Assembly (NCBI RefSeq): GCF_013184545.1
Contig: NZ_JAAOJA010000010.1
Location: 62,001-126,000 of the forward strand
Direction of reading: 5' to 3'
Source: Pseudomonas tumuqii
GTDB lineage: Bacteria > Pseudomonadota > Gammaproteobacteria > Pseudomonadales > Pseudomonadaceae
DNA length: 64,000 bases
This document shows positions 15,903 to 25,127 of the stretch, piece after piece. Both the position numbers and the translations under genes were made by a program. Position 1 is the stretch's first letter. The number at the start of each line of letters is the position of its first letter. Below the pieces are notes generated by a model. The model made no database searches, had not been told where the DNA came from, and saw only the letters and a list, made by a program, of their open reading frames with translations.

Positions 15903-16328
15903 TTAAGCCCGGCTCAGGGCTTCTTCCTTGGCCAGGAATTCTTCCTGCAGCAGGGCCTCGGTGACTTGCTCGGGTTCTTCGCTCAGGCGTGGGTCGTCGA
16001 TGTGGCCGGTGGATACGGCTTTTATCTCAAGCTTGCCGACCATGTGATCGAGGGCATGGCGCATTTTTTCGGTGGCGCCGTCCACAGCCTGATCGAGCGA
16101 TGAGGCCTTGTGGGTGACTGAAATGGATTGGTGGCCCTTTGGCCGTGCTTCGATCTGGCAGCGCTTGTCGTCGGCACCGGCCTTGTTGCCGTTTTCGTCG
16201 CTGAGATGAACTTCAACCCGAGTGAGAAAATCTTCAAAACGGTCCAGCCGCTCGGTGACTGTTGCGCTTACCCACTCCTGAAGCCGGACACTTCCTTCGA
16301 TATGGTTGCTTCTCACATGAATTTGCAT
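15903..16328 (-). CDS. HPF/RaiA-family ribosome-associated protein
   Basis: A 141-residue protein with the short HPF/RaiA (S30AE) fold at residues 1-100: it starts MQIHVRSNHIEGSVRLQEWV, followed by RFEDFLTRVEVHLSDENGNK and a terminal helix. Family members bind the 30S subunit at the decoding region and stabilise idle ribosomes under stress. It lacks the dimerisation domain of long HPF. It is not the usual copy next to rpoN, so it is probably a second, stress-related paralogue. The 40-residue acidic tail is unusual. The ATG at 16328 gives the family N-terminus. Confidence 0.85.
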   Translation of the reverse strand: MQIHVRSNHIEGSVRLQEWVSATVTERLDRFEDFLTRVEVHLSDENGNKAGADDKRCQIEARPKGHQSISVTHKASSLDQAVDGATEKMRHALDHMVGKLEIKAVSTGHIDDPRLSEEPEQVTEALLQEEFLAKEEALSRA

Positions 16329-16678
16329 GGTATTCCTCGCTTCTGACGGGTCTGTACCTTCGAGGGCCGGCATACCGTCGAGGTTCCGGACTTTGTCGTT
16401 GCGGCGCTGACAAAGACCACAATCTGCGATGTTGCTGCTGCGTATGCGCAGCCCTGTATTGCCCCGAGTCTACAGGGGGTGTTCTGAGTTCGCTCCTTCA
16501 GATTGCCACAGAACATTTATGACGATGGCCAGCATGGAAGGCAACCCCTATCGCCTGCACGGCGGGCCAAATGATGCCGGGGATGACGCGGACGCAAGCA
16601 GGCCCGGCGCCAGGATCGGGCGCCGGGTATGGGTTCAGCGGGCGTCTGCCGCAGGCCGATGCCCTGACCGGCACGCGG
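16329..16678. other. gap upstream of the HPF-like gene
   Basis: No convincing gene in either direction. The part next to 16328 should contain the HPF-like gene promoter, but no clear boxes are seen. Confidence 0.45.
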
Positions 16679-18745
16679 CTAGTCCGGTTGCCCCGGCTGC
16701 AGGGGGCCGATGCGCAATGGCCGCATCATCTCGTTGTCCTCGTGTTCGACGATGTGGCAGTGCCAGACGAACTGGCCCGCAGCGGGGAAACGCATGCGCA
16801 CTCGGGTGACCTGGCCGGGATAGGCGATGACGGTGTCCTTGAAGCCGGTCTCCCAGGGCTCGGCTGGAGTGGGCACGGAGCCGGGAGCTAGCTGCACCTG
16901 TTGTTCATCCTCGTCGACGAGGATGTCCTGCCGGTCGATGACCTCGAACACCACCTCATGGATGTGCATCGGGTGGGCGTCGCCGGTGGCGTTGTACAGT
17001 TCCCAGACCTCGGTCGCGCCCACGGCCGGGTTCTCGGTCACCGGGTCCATCCACAGGTGTTTGCTCCACTGCGCCGGCGCCTCGGCGGGGTCGCCGGCCA
17101 GGGTCCCCAGCAATGCTTCGGCCGGGGCATCGTCGAAAAAGGCCGACATCTCTTCGATCAGGACCAGGCGACGGGTGACGCTCGCCGCCGGCAGCGGGGC
17201 GAGCGTCGGCAACTGCAGGAACTGCGGCGGCGTACTCGGATCGGCGGCCACGGCCGGCACCACGCGGAACTCCAGGACCTGACCGGTGGACGCCGGGTCG
17301 GCTATATCGAAATCGCCATCCGGTACGCCGCCGCTGAAGGGCTCGTCCGGGCCGACATTGCCCAGCACGTAATTGCCCACTGGCACCTGGCTGAAATCGA
17401 CGATCAGGTCGGCCCGTTCGGCCGGGCCCATCAGCAGACGGTTGGCGTGGTCGGCGCTGAGGTTGACCGGTGCGGCGAGGAAGCCGCCATCGTTGCCGAT
17501 CTGCCAGACCTCCACCCCGGGAATATTGCCGAACTCGAGGATCAGGAAACGCGACTGGCAGCCGTTGAGCACGCGCAGGCGATAGCGCGCCTGGGCGACG
17601 GTATGGAAGGGCCAGGTGTTGCCGTTGACCATCAGCATGTTGCCGAAGAACTCGGGATTCCAGGCCGGCGCGATGTCGGTGTCGGGGATGAAGGGGCCGG
17701 CGATGTCGTCGAAGAATTCGCGGGAATCGGGGTAGAACAGCGAGCCGTCGCTGTTGAACGAGCGATCCTGGATGGCGATGGGGATCTCGTAGTAGGTCTT
17801 GTTCGGTGGGAAGCGGTCGCCCTCCCGCGGCGCCGGCCCCGGCAGCACGGCGCTGCTGCCGAAGCGGCTGTCGAGCACCGCCTTGTCGCCACCTGGGCCG
17901 CCACGCAGGAGATAGAAACCGGCCGGCCCGGCGTAGACATTCAGCCGGGTCATGCCCAAGGTGTGGTCGTGATACCAGATGGTCGAGGCGCGGTTGAGGT
18001 TCGGGTACTGGAAGGTGGCAAAACCCGGCCCCCAGGTGGCGCCAAAGCCGGCCTCGGCCTTGCCGGCGAAGAAGTCGTACCAGCGGCCTTCATGGGCGTA
18101 ATCCGGCGGAATGTTGCTGGCAGCGGGGAGGTACCAGGCTTCGGCATAGCCGTCGCTCTCGTCACCGACGCCGACTGCACCATGCACATGGGTGACGATG
18201 GGCACCGGCCCGGTGTAGGGCGCGGGCGTGCTGGTGAAGGTCGGGCGCATGTCGCGCCCGCCAAGGCCGCCGGGTGGGTTGGCCCAGTGCAGGGTCGGGT
18301 CCACCGGCAGCAGGTGCGGCAGGTAGTTGCCGGCATCGTCCGTGAGGTCGTTGATCCACTTCACCCGCACCGGGGTGTTCCACTTGGCCTCGATGGTCAG
18401 CGACGGCGCATTGTGCAGCAGCAGGCCTTGCCGGCGCGCCGATGACACCGCGCCGTAGCCCCAGACTGTGGTGGCCGGCAGGCCGGCCGGGAGAATCTGC
18501 TGGGCGAATTGCTTGACCGAGATCTCGTAGTAGTCGACCTGCTTGCCGCCACGCATGACGACGCGCCCGACCTTGGGCATCACCGGCGGAATCAGCAGCG
18601 GGGTCTGGAACTTGGGCACCACACCCGGATCGAGTGAGCCACCGGGAATCTGGGCGAGGGCGACGGGCACGCCGAACCTGTCGAATGCATACAGGGTAAG
18701 AGCGCTGCCGCCGGTGTATTTCAAGAATGTACGCCGCGTGAACAT
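16679..18745 (-). CDS. Tat-exported multicopper oxidase (bilirubin oxidase/CotA-like)
   Basis: A 688-residue three-domain multicopper oxidase. The N-terminus has a twin-arginine signal (TRRTFLKYTG, then a hydrophobic stretch to about residue 31), so it folds with copper in the cytoplasm and is exported. The four copper-binding clusters are all present: HVHG near 186, WYHDH near 258, HPMHIH near 591 and the type 1 site HCHIVEHEDNEM near 662, where Met is the likely axial ligand. It oxidises phenols, metal ions or pigments with reduction of oxygen to water. No copper-resistance neighbours (copB, copC) are present, so the role may be Mn or aromatic oxidation. Longer than CotA (about 510) by extra loops. 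Confidence 0.9.
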   Translation of the reverse strand: MFTRRTFLKYTGGSALTLYAFDRFGVPVALAQIPGGSLDPGVVPKFQTPLLIPPVMPKVGRVVMRGGKQVDYYEISVKQFAQQILPAGLPATTVWGYGAVSSARRQGLLLHNAPSLTIEAKWNTPVRVKWINDLTDDAGNYLPHLLPVDPTLHWANPPGGLGGRDMRPTFTSTPAPYTGPVPIVTHVHGAVGVGDESDGYAEAWYLPAASNIPPDYAHEGRWYDFFAGKAEAGFGATWGPGFATFQYPNLNRASTIWYHDHTLGMTRLNVYAGPAGFYLLRGGPGGDKAVLDSRFGSSAVLPGPAPREGDRFPPNKTYYEIPIAIQDRSFNSDGSLFYPDSREFFDDIAGPFIPDTDIAPAWNPEFFGNMLMVNGNTWPFHTVAQARYRLRVLNGCQSRFLILEFGNIPGVEVWQIGNDGGFLAAPVNLSADHANRLLMGPAERADLIVDFSQVPVGNYVLGNVGPDEPFSGGVPDGDFDIADPASTGQVLEFRVVPAVAADPSTPPQFLQLPTLAPLPAASVTRRLVLIEEMSAFFDDAPAEALLGTLAGDPAEAPAQWSKHLWMDPVTENPAVGATEVWELYNATGDAHPMHIHEVVFEVIDRQDILVDEDEQQVQLAPGSVPTPAEPWETGFKDTVIAYPGQVTRVRMRFPAAGQFVWHCHIVEHEDNEMMRPLRIGPLQPGQPD

Positions 18746-19110
18746 GATGCGAACCCCTAGCCGTCAAATTGCCTGAACCGCCGCCTGGGACCGTCCATCA
18801 ATTTGCCGAAGGCATCCACTTTCAGGTTGCACACGACGCGCTGTAGCACAACATTCCCTGTCTCCCTTGCCTCAGCGTTTGACCTGAAGACTGCCTGTAT
18901 GAACGCGATGCTGTTCGAGAAATACTGCTGCGTGGGCGAAAGACAGCACTTGTGCGGCCAACTCGGCCCGCCACCTAAGCTTAGCCAGCGATCGACCCGC
19001 GGTATTGCCGTTGGTCGTACATTGCCGGGTGGGCGTGGGCGATTGGCACCGGCCCGCGGCGAAAAAATGAGCTTTGCTTGCTCTAGCGGCCATTACTCAA
19101 GGGCGTGGAT
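18746..19110. other. divergent gap between the multicopper oxidase and the DUF4760-like gene
   Basis: No gene seen. It must contain the promoters of both flanking genes; no operator is obvious. Confidence 0.45.
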
Positions 19111-19620
19111 ATGACACTTGAAACCTGGGAACTGCTGTCCTACATCGTCACGGTGGTGGCCTTGCCCTTCGCGATCGGCGTGTTCCTCGTCGAACAGCGC
19201 AAGGAGCGCGCGAATGAACAGGAAGCCACCTGGCAGCAGATCTCCGATGCCTATATCGACTTCCTCGAGGTGGTGCTGGCCAACCCGGACCTGAAGCTGC
19301 GCAGCCAGCTCGCCACCCCGGATCTGACCGATGAACAGCGCGAACGCATGTTGCTGATCTTCGACATGCTCATCTCGCTGTTCGAGCGCGCCTATCTGCT
19401 GGTCTACGCGCCCGACATGGACGAGAAGAAACAGCGTCGCTGGCATTCCTGGGAGGACTACATGCGCGAGTGGAGCCGGCGCGAGGACTTCCGCGAACGG
19501 CTGCCACAACTGCTGCGCGGGGAAGACCCGGATTTCGCCATCTACCTGCAGCGGCTGGCGGATGAGGAAGCGTCGGGGGTGCCTCCTCACGGACCGGGTA
19601 GCGCGGATGCCACCCCGTAG
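19111..19620 (+). CDS. hypothetical protein with one N-terminal membrane helix (DUF4760-like)
   Basis: About 169 residues. Residues 8-25 form a transmembrane helix, followed by a charged helical domain (EQRKERANEQEATWQQ, then FDMLISLFERAYLLVYAP). The layout resembles DUF4760 and related small membrane-anchored proteins; this match is tentative. ATG 19111 is preferred to the GTG two codons upstream because AAGGG lies seven bases before it. The last 15 residues are low-complexity. Function unknown. Confidence 0.65.
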   Translation: MTLETWELLSYIVTVVALPFAIGVFLVEQRKERANEQEATWQQISDAYIDFLEVVLANPDLKLRSQLATPDLTDEQRERMLLIFDMLISLFERAYLLVYAPDMDEKKQRRWHSWEDYMREWSRREDFRERLPQLLRGEDPDFAIYLQRLADEEASGVPPHGPGSADATP

Positions 19621-19662
19621 CAGCCAGCTTGCCGTGGTCCTACAGGTCCCGAAAAGGCGTTG

Positions 19663-20007
19663 TCAGGCGAAGACGAAGTACTTGCGCACCGTCTCGACCA
19701 CTTCCCAGGTGCCGCGCATGCCCGGTTCGACGATGAAGATATCGCCGGCCTTGAGGTGGATCGGCGCCTGACCGTCCGGGGTGATGATGCAGTAGCCTTC
19801 CTGGAAGTGGCAGTACTCCCATTTCTCGTAGGCGACCCGCCATTTGCCGGGGGTACAGATCCAAGTGCCCATGATCTTGCTGCCGTCTTCCGAGGTGTAG
19901 GCGTTGAGATTGACGGTGTGCGGGTCGCCGGCAAGCTTCTCCCATTTGCAGGCGTCGAGCATGGGCATGGGGGCGGTATCGCGGAGAACGGTGATCGGGT
20001 TAGGCAT
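19663..20007 (-). CDS. cupin-domain protein (DUF861/EutQ-like)
   Basis: A 114-residue single cupin. The first motif is replaced by KWRVAYEKWEYCHFQEGYCIIT and the second is GDIFIVEPGMRGTWEV, the pattern of the cupin_3/DUF861 group. Several metal-ligand histidines of classic cupins are absent, so it may bind a small ligand without redox metal. Cytoplasmic. It faces the DUF4760-like gene tail to tail and has no operon partner. Function unknown. Confidence 0.85.
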   Translation of the reverse strand: MPNPITVLRDTAPMPMLDACKWEKLAGDPHTVNLNAYTSEDGSKIMGTWICTPGKWRVAYEKWEYCHFQEGYCIITPDGQAPIHLKAGDIFIVEPGMRGTWEVVETVRKYFVFA

Positions 20008-20162
20008 GTCTGCTCCAAGTGGTTCGGCTGAAATAACACCCGTCTAACCTAGAGCCTCTGGCGCCGGCACGGATGTCTGTAGTCGACTCCCAAATGCCTG
20101 GAAGCGCGCAACGTGAGGGTGGGCTGGACCCTCATCGCGCCATCTCGGATTGCGCAGAGCTC

Positions 20163-20341
20163 AGAGCTTTTGAAAATATCGAGCGCCGTAGCGAGAGCGC
20201 CTCCAGGCGTTCGCGGCAAGGCGCGCTACGTGAAAAGTAGGGGAGTTTAGTGAGCTAAATGACCCTGCTTTTCACGTAGCGCAACGCCGCAGCGGGCGTT
20301 TGGAGGCGGCCGCAGTAGGCGAGAGTTTTTTCACAAGCTCT
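20163..20341. mobile_element. 179-bp palindromic MITE-like element
   Basis: Imperfect inverted repeats run from 'agagcttttgaaaa' to 'ttttttcacaagctct' and continue inward almost without break. Inner arms include 'gcgctacgtgaaaagtaggg' and 'ccctgcttttcacgtagcgc', around a centre of 'gagtttagtgagctaaatga'. There is no coding capacity. The structure fits a non-autonomous miniature element or a large bacterial interspersed repeat. I recall similar units in Pseudomonas genomes. Confidence 0.75.
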
Positions 20342-20475
20342 CCGCGTGCCTGGCGGACCTGCTGGCGCAGAAAGCCAATCCAGTAGCGGGCACAAACTGG
20401 ATTCTCGACAGGGCCAACCGGCCAGGCCCTGAGAATACGGGGCTGTTGCCGGGGTTTATGCGCGTTAATTCCTGA
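20342..20475 (+). pseudogene. possible 3' fragment of an unidentified gene
   Basis: Directly after the palindromic element, one frame reads ADLLAQKANPVAGTNWILD, then about 20 more residues to a stop at about 20475. Codon use is plausible, but there is no start and no family I recognise. It may be the tail of a gene cut by the element. Confidence 0.25.
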
Positions 20476-20567
20476 AGCCTCAGGTTTTATCGCTACTCGT
20501 ACTAAACCACTCGCGATGAATCGGACTACCTTATGACTCAGGACAGCAACAAGGAGGGCTTAAGCGA

Positions 20568-20729
20568 ATGACGACACGCAGTATCACTTGTCCCCCAATC
20601 AGCACCCGCGTGATTCTGCGCGCTGGCCACAGGGCCAAAGCACAGAATGCACGTGTAACCATGGAGTCGAAACGTCCGGCCGTGGGTGCAGGTCAACAAC
20701 ACATGATGGCAATCCAACTCCGCGCTTAG
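20568..20729 (+). CDS. doubtful small ORF with a strong ribosome binding site
   Basis: An ATG at 20568 follows AAGGAGGG. It opens a frame of about 54 codons, Arg- and Ala-rich, of no recognised family. The opposite strand also has open frames here, so coding is uncertain. Confidence 0.2.
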   Translation: MTTRSITCPPISTRVILRAGHRAKAQNARVTMESKRPAVGAGQQHMMAIQLRA

Positions 20730-21146
20730 CGCGTAACGCCGCAGCTCGCGCTTGGGCAAATCGTACAAGGCGAAACAGTAGAACGGCATAACCGGACCAT
20801 GGGTCAGGATAGATAGCCATAGCGCTAACGAAGATCCGATCAACTGCAGAGCATGACGACCCAACGCAGCATCCTGGCACTCGTCCAGGCGGTCAGCGAC
20901 ACAGATCCAGCGCCCCGCATGGGGCGTGAAGCAGAAAAATCCCGAGACGGCTGCTGACCCTCACCAGCGCCGCCTCGGTTCTGATCTTCCCCCTTTCCCG
21001 ACGCATTTCATCCCGATCAAGCATCGGGATGAAATGTGTCGTGCGCGGTCATGATCGTGCTCGGGGATGCCGCCCAACCTTCCCCCTGACGCGACGCCAT
21101 AGCCAAGTAGGCTGTGCCCTGCGCAGCACAGCCGCGTGTTGCCAGC

Positions 21147-21271
21147 GGTGCGCACAGCGCACCCTACGTGAGTATGGCGTTGGGGCCCTGATGTTGAGGC
21201 CGCGCAGCAGACCTTGAGCAGTCAATCTGACGCTGGCCTGTGCGGTTAGGTAGGGTGCGCTGTGCGCACCA
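21147..21271. repeat. two GTGCGC palindromic repeats in inverse orientation
   Basis: 'ggtgcgcacagcgcaccctac' at 21147-21167 and 'tagggtgcgctgtgcgcacca' at 21251-21271 are reverse complements of one unit, an arrangement like a BIME pair. Confidence 0.7.
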
Positions 21272-21325
21272 GCTGCTTGCGCCGCATCTGGCGGCATTTG
21301 CGCCGCGGCGGGTTTGCTCGCGGTG

Positions 21326-23263
21326 TCAGTGCGCGGCCAGTTGCTGCTCGGCCCAGGCGCGCACGTCGGCGTAGGGGTAGCTGTCCAGCGCGGCGAAGCC
21401 GGCAAGGCTGCGCGCCTTGAGCTTGGTGAACAGCGGCACGCTGATGCCGCAGAGGAAGCGGGTCAGGCATTCGGCGCTCGGGGTACTGCCTTTCAACTCG
21501 GCGTGGCGCTGGATAAAGCTGCCGCACAGGCGTTGCAGCTCATGTTCGGCCAATGCGGGCAGCAGTGGCGGCTCCGGCAGGTGGGCGATCTGGCCGTGAC
21601 ACACCGAACAGTGGCCGCAGCGCTCGGGGGCCTGGCGGTCGCCGAAGTAGGCGGCCAGGCGCTGACTCAGGCAGTGCCCGGTGGCAAACAGCTCGAGCAT
21701 GGCGTGGATGCGGGTGATTTCGCTGCGTTCCTGCTGCTTGAAGTAGCCATGCAGCTCGGCGCTCAGCGACTCGGGGTCGAAGCCGGCATCGAGCAACGCA
21801 TAGACCTCGGTCATCTGTTTGCTTTCCAGCTCGATCCAGCCCTTTTCCTGGAAGTAGTCCAGCGCCTTGACCACCCGCCCGCGCTCGGCCTGGTGCTGCT
21901 GGTAGAGGGTGTCGAAATCCAGGGTGCACCAGGTACGGGCGCGTTGCGAGCTGTCGAGGATGGCCTCGACGAACTGCCGCCGTTCGCCGTCGAACTTGGC
22001 CAGCAGGGCCTCGGGTTCGAGCAGGTGCTTGAAGCGGTATTCGGCGAAGTAGGCGTAGCGCGGGGCGATGATGCCGCGCAGCTCCAACTGCACCAACAGG
22101 GTTTTCAGCGGCAGTTGGCGAATGTTGCTCTGCTCGGACAGGGCATTCAGCAGCAGTTCCCACTGCCCGTCCTGGCTGCTGGCCAGCAGCTCGTCGAGCA
22201 CGCAGCGGATGCCGCCCTGCTCGGGCGTGTCGCCATAGACGAAGTTTTCCAGCACGTTGAGGCTGTCGCGGTTGGCCAGCACCAGGCAGTCGGAGGGCTG
22301 GCCGTCGCGCCCGGCACGGCCGATCTCCTGGCTGTAGTTCTCGATCGACTTGGGCAGGTCGAAGTGCACCACGTTGCGGATGTCGCTCTTGTCGATGCCC
22401 ATGCCGAAGGCAATGGTGGCGACGATGCAGTTGATCTGCCCGCCCATGAAGCGGCGCTGGATCGCCTCGCGCGCCTCATGGGCCATGCCGGCGTGGTAGG
22501 CGCTGGCGGCGATGCCACGCTGGCTGAGGCGTTCGGCGACCTGCTCGGCGGTCTTCTGCTGGGTGACGTAGACGATGCTCGGTTGCCCGGCCTTGGCCCC
22601 CAGCCACTCGACCAGCCGGCGCTGCTTGTCGGCGCCGCCGACCGGCTCGACCAGCAGGTTGAGGTTGGCCCGGTAGAAGCCGGTGGTGATCACATCCGCC
22701 GGCGCGATGGCGAACTTGGCCTGCATGTCGGCGATCACCGGCGGCGTGGCGGTGGCGGTGAGCAGCAGCACCTGGGGAATGCCGAACTGGCGCTGGTAGT
22801 CGGGCAACTTGAGGTAGTCGGGACGGAAGTTGTGGCCCCACTCGGAGATGCAGTGGGCTTCGTCGATCACCAGCAGGGAGATCGGCACCTGGCCGATGAA
22901 GTTGCGGAAACGTTCGTTCTTCAGGCGCTCGACCGAGATCATCAGGATCTTCAGTTCGCCGGACTTGGCCCTGGCCATCACCGCGCTGGCCTCTTCGCGG
23001 CTCTGCGCCGAGTCGATGCTGGCGGCGCTGATGCCGTGGCGGGCGAGAAAGACCAGCTGATCCTGCATCAGCGCCAGCAACGGCGAGACCACCAGGGTCA
23101 GATGCGGCAGGTGCAACGCCGACAGCTGGTAGCACAGCGACTTGCCCGAACCGGTGGGAAAGATCGCCGCCGCCGAACGCCCGGCCAGCACGGCGCCGAT
23201 CACCGCCTCCTGACCGGGACGCAGTTGCTGGAAACCGAAAACACGTTCGAGGGTGGTGTACAT
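21326..23263 (-). CDS. RecQ-family ATP-dependent DNA helicase
   Basis: A 645-residue superfamily 2 helicase. Motif I is PTGSGKS (36-42), motif II DEAH (133-136), motif III TAT (169-171) and motif VI QEIGRAGRDG (311-320). The C-terminal half has a RecQ-type cysteine cluster (CGHCSVC near 555). It unwinds DNA 3'-5' with ATP in repair or fork processing. The sequence differs from classical E. coli RecQ (609 residues), and an HRDC domain is not obvious at the C-terminus, so it is a RecQ-like paralogue. It stands alone on the minus strand. Confidence 0.92.
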   Translation of the reverse strand: MYTTLERVFGFQQLRPGQEAVIGAVLAGRSAAAIFPTGSGKSLCYQLSALHLPHLTLVVSPLLALMQDQLVFLARHGISAASIDSAQSREEASAVMARAKSGELKILMISVERLKNERFRNFIGQVPISLLVIDEAHCISEWGHNFRPDYLKLPDYQRQFGIPQVLLLTATATPPVIADMQAKFAIAPADVITTGFYRANLNLLVEPVGGADKQRRLVEWLGAKAGQPSIVYVTQQKTAEQVAERLSQRGIAASAYHAGMAHEAREAIQRRFMGGQINCIVATIAFGMGIDKSDIRNVVHFDLPKSIENYSQEIGRAGRDGQPSDCLVLANRDSLNVLENFVYGDTPEQGGIRCVLDELLASSQDGQWELLLNALSEQSNIRQLPLKTLLVQLELRGIIAPRYAYFAEYRFKHLLEPEALLAKFDGERRQFVEAILDSSQRARTWCTLDFDTLYQQHQAERGRVVKALDYFQEKGWIELESKQMTEVYALLDAGFDPESLSAELHGYFKQQERSEITRIHAMLELFATGHCLSQRLAAYFGDRQAPERCGHCSVCHGQIAHLPEPPLLPALAEHELQRLCGSFIQRHAELKGSTPSAECLTRFLCGISVPLFTKLKARSLAGFAALDSYPYADVRAWAEQQLAAH

Positions 23264-23350
23264 GAGCTGTCACTCCGTTGACTGCTGGATGGCCTGTGAC
23301 CATAACGCGGCGAGGGTGGGTCAGGCCACCGGTAAAAACGAGGCGACCTC

Positions 23351-23400
23351 GTAGCCCGGATGCAATCCCGGACATTGTCGCGCCCCGGATTGCATCCGGG
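23351..23400. repeat. 'gcccggatgcaat' inverted repeat
   Basis: Arms 'gcccggatgcaatccc' and 'ccggattgcatccggg' face each other. A related unit occurs at 39774-39832. Confidence 0.7.
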
Positions 23401-23436
23401 CCGCGGCGCGGCGGGCAGCGCGTTCACGGTACTACC

Positions 23437-23520
23437 CGTGGGAGGGGCCTTGGCCGCGAAAGCGCCAGCATCGCTGCTCGCCTGCGGACGCCGTTCGCGG
23501 GCAAGTCCGCTCCCACAGGG
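23437..23520. repeat. REP-type inverted repeat ('gtgggaggggccttggccgcga')
   Basis: A GC-rich 85-base unit with ends 'tgggagggg' and 'gctcccaca' and inner 'gccgcgaa' / 'ttcgcgggc'. Confidence 0.7.
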
Positions 23521-23543
23521 GCGGCGCGACGCCCGGAAATGAC

Positions 23544-23566
23544 AAAGCCGCCCGAAGGCGGCTCTG
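23544..23566 (-). terminator. intrinsic terminator of pckA
   Basis: On the minus strand a stem GAGCCGCC-TTCG-GGCGGCTTT is followed by TTTGTC, 20-40 bases past the pckA stop. The tetraloop and partial U-tract support a rho-independent terminator. Confidence 0.8.
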
Positions 23567-23585
23567 TCGCAGGACGCGCTGCGGC

Positions 23586-25127
23586 TTAGAGCTGCGGGCC
23601 GGCCTGCTTGATGGCGTCACTGACATCGAACTTCTTGAAGTTGTCGATGAACAGCTTGGCCAGGCCTTTGGCGGCTTCGTCGTAGGCGTTCTTGTCTGCC
23701 CAGGTGTTGCGCGGGTTGAGCAGGTTGGTTTCGACGCCCGGAACCGAAGTCGGCACGCTGAGGTTGATGATCGGCAGTTGCTCGGTCTCGGCGCCGATCA
23801 ACGCACCGCTCTGGATCGCGGCAATCACGCCTCGGGTAGTCGGGATGTTGAAGCGTTTGCCGACGCCGTAGCCACCGCCGGTCCAGCCGGTGTTGACCAG
23901 GTAGACCTTGGAGCCGAAGCCGCGGATGCGCTTGATCAGCAGTTCGGCGTACTCGCCAGCCGGACGCGGGAAGAACGGCGCGCCGAAGCAGGTGGAGAAG
24001 GTCGACTTGATGCCGCTGCCGCTGCCCATCTCGGTGGAACCGACCAGCGCGGTGTAGCCGGAGAGGAAGTGGTAGGCCGCCTGCTCTTCGTTGAGGATCG
24101 ACACCGGCGGCAGTACGCCGGTCAGGTCGCAGGTCAGGAAGATCACCGCATTCGGCTCGCCACCGAGGTTCTTCTCGGAACGCTTCTCGACGAACTCCAG
24201 CGGGTAGGCGGCGCGGCTGTTCTGGGTCAGGCTGTCGTCGGTGAAGTCCGGTACGCGCTCTTCGTCGAGGACGACGTTTTCCAGCACGGTGCCGAACCGG
24301 ATGGCTTTCCAGATCACCGGCTCGTTCTTCTCGGACAGGTCGATGCACTTGGCATAGCAACCGCCTTCGATGTTGAACACCACGCCTTCGCCCCAGCCGT
24401 GCTCGTCATCGCCGATCAGGTAGCGCGACTCGTCGGCCGACAGGGTGGTCTTGCCGGTGCCGGACAGGCCGAAGAACAGGGTCACGTCGCCCTCTTCGCC
24501 GATGTTGGCGGCGCAGTGCATCGGCAGCACGTCTTTTTCCGGGAGCAGGAAGTTCTGCACCGAGAACATGGCTTTCTTCATCTCACCGGCGTAACGCATG
24601 CCGGCCAGCAGCACCTTCCTGGCGGCGAAGTTGATGATCACGCAGCCGTCGGAGTTGGTGCCGTCACGCTCGGGCACGCACTCGAAATTGGCCACGTTGA
24701 GCACCTTCCACTCGTCCTTGCCGGCCTGGTTGTAGGTTGGCGGGTTGATGAACAGCTGGCGGCCGAACAGGTTCTGCCAGGCCGTGGCCGTGGTCATCTT
24801 GACCGGCAGGTAGTGCTCCTCGGCGGAACCTACATGGACGTGGGAAACGAAACGATCCTGATCCCGGTTGAATGCCTCGACACGATCCCACAGGGCATCG
24901 AACTTGTCGGCGGGGAAGGGACGGTTGATCGGGCCCCAGGCGATTTTTGCCTCGGTGCTCGGCTCTTGCACGATATAGCGATCAGCCGGCGAACGACCAG
25001 TGCGGTGCCCGGTACGTACAACCAGAGCGCCACTGGCAGCCAGCTCGCCCTCACCGCGGCGAATGGCTTCTTCGACCAGTTGTGCAGCGCTGATGTCGGT
25101 GTACACGGCATTGTTAGCTTGCGTCAT
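23586..25127 (-). CDS. pckA: phosphoenolpyruvate carboxykinase (ATP)
   Basis: A 513-residue enzyme, the usual length, converting oxaloacetate and ATP to phosphoenolpyruvate in gluconeogenesis. Key motifs are [11 protein letters not shown] near 40-50, the kinase-1a loop [11 protein letters not shown] (220-230), and the metal/ATP site [16 protein letters not shown] just after it. The start MTQANNAVY at 25127 matches pseudomonad PckA; an in-frame ATG four codons upstream is less likely. hslO lies upstream on the same strand, as in P. aeruginosa, with a 160-bp gap holding its own promoter. Expected to be induced on organic-acid carbon sources. Confidence 0.97.
   Translation of the reverse strand: MTQANNAVYTDISAAQLVEEAIRRGEGELAASGALVVRTGHRTGRSPADRYIVQEPSTEAKIAWGPINRPFPADKFDALWDRVEAFNRDQDRFVSHVHVGSAEEHYLPVKMTTATAWQNLFGRQLFINPPTYNQAGKDEWKVLNVANFECVPERDGTNSDGCVIINFAARKVLLAGMRYAGEMKKAMFSVQNFLLPEKDVLPMHCAANIGEEGDVTLFFGLSGTGKTTLSADESRYLIGDDEHGWGEGVVFNIEGGCYAKCIDLSEKNEPVIWKAIRFGTVLENVVLDEERVPDFTDDSLTQNSRAAYPLEFVEKRSEKNLGGEPNAVIFLTCDLTGVLPPVSILNEEQAAYHFLSGYTALVGSTEMGSGSGIKSTFSTCFGAPFFPRPAGEYAELLIKRIRGFGSKVYLVNTGWTGGGYGVGKRFNIPTTRGVIAAIQSGALIGAETEQLPIINLSVPTSVPGVETNLLNPRNTWADKNAYDEAAKGLAKLFIDNFKKFDVSDAIKQAGPQL

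Larger units (their letters stand above)
20008..21325. other. gene-poor stretch of repeats and fragments
   Basis: 1.3 kb without an intact recognisable gene. It holds the 179-bp palindromic element, a possible gene tail, a small doubtful ORF, a hairpin at 21004-21036 (catttcatcccgat / atcgggatgaaatg, 5-base loop) and two GTGCGC repeats (21147-21167 and 21251-21271) in opposite orientation. The composition suggests a site of past insertions. Confidence 0.6.
23264..23585. other. repeat-filled gap upstream of the helicase gene
   Basis: No gene. It contains inverted repeats at 23351-23400 and 23437-23520 and the pckA terminator at 23544-23566. The helicase promoter should lie near 23270-23340. 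Confidence 0.6.

Noticed and set aside
21004-21036. Hairpin 'catttcatcccgat-caagc-atcgggatgaaatg' considered as a terminator or tRNA-like element
   Set aside because: There is no T-run and no cloverleaf; kept only as a palindrome.
21314-23281. Long plus-strand open frame of about 655 codons across the helicase gene
   Set aside because: It mirrors the RecQ-like gene on the opposite strand; its product is Gly-, Gln- and His-rich without any motif, a shadow of the GC-rich codons.
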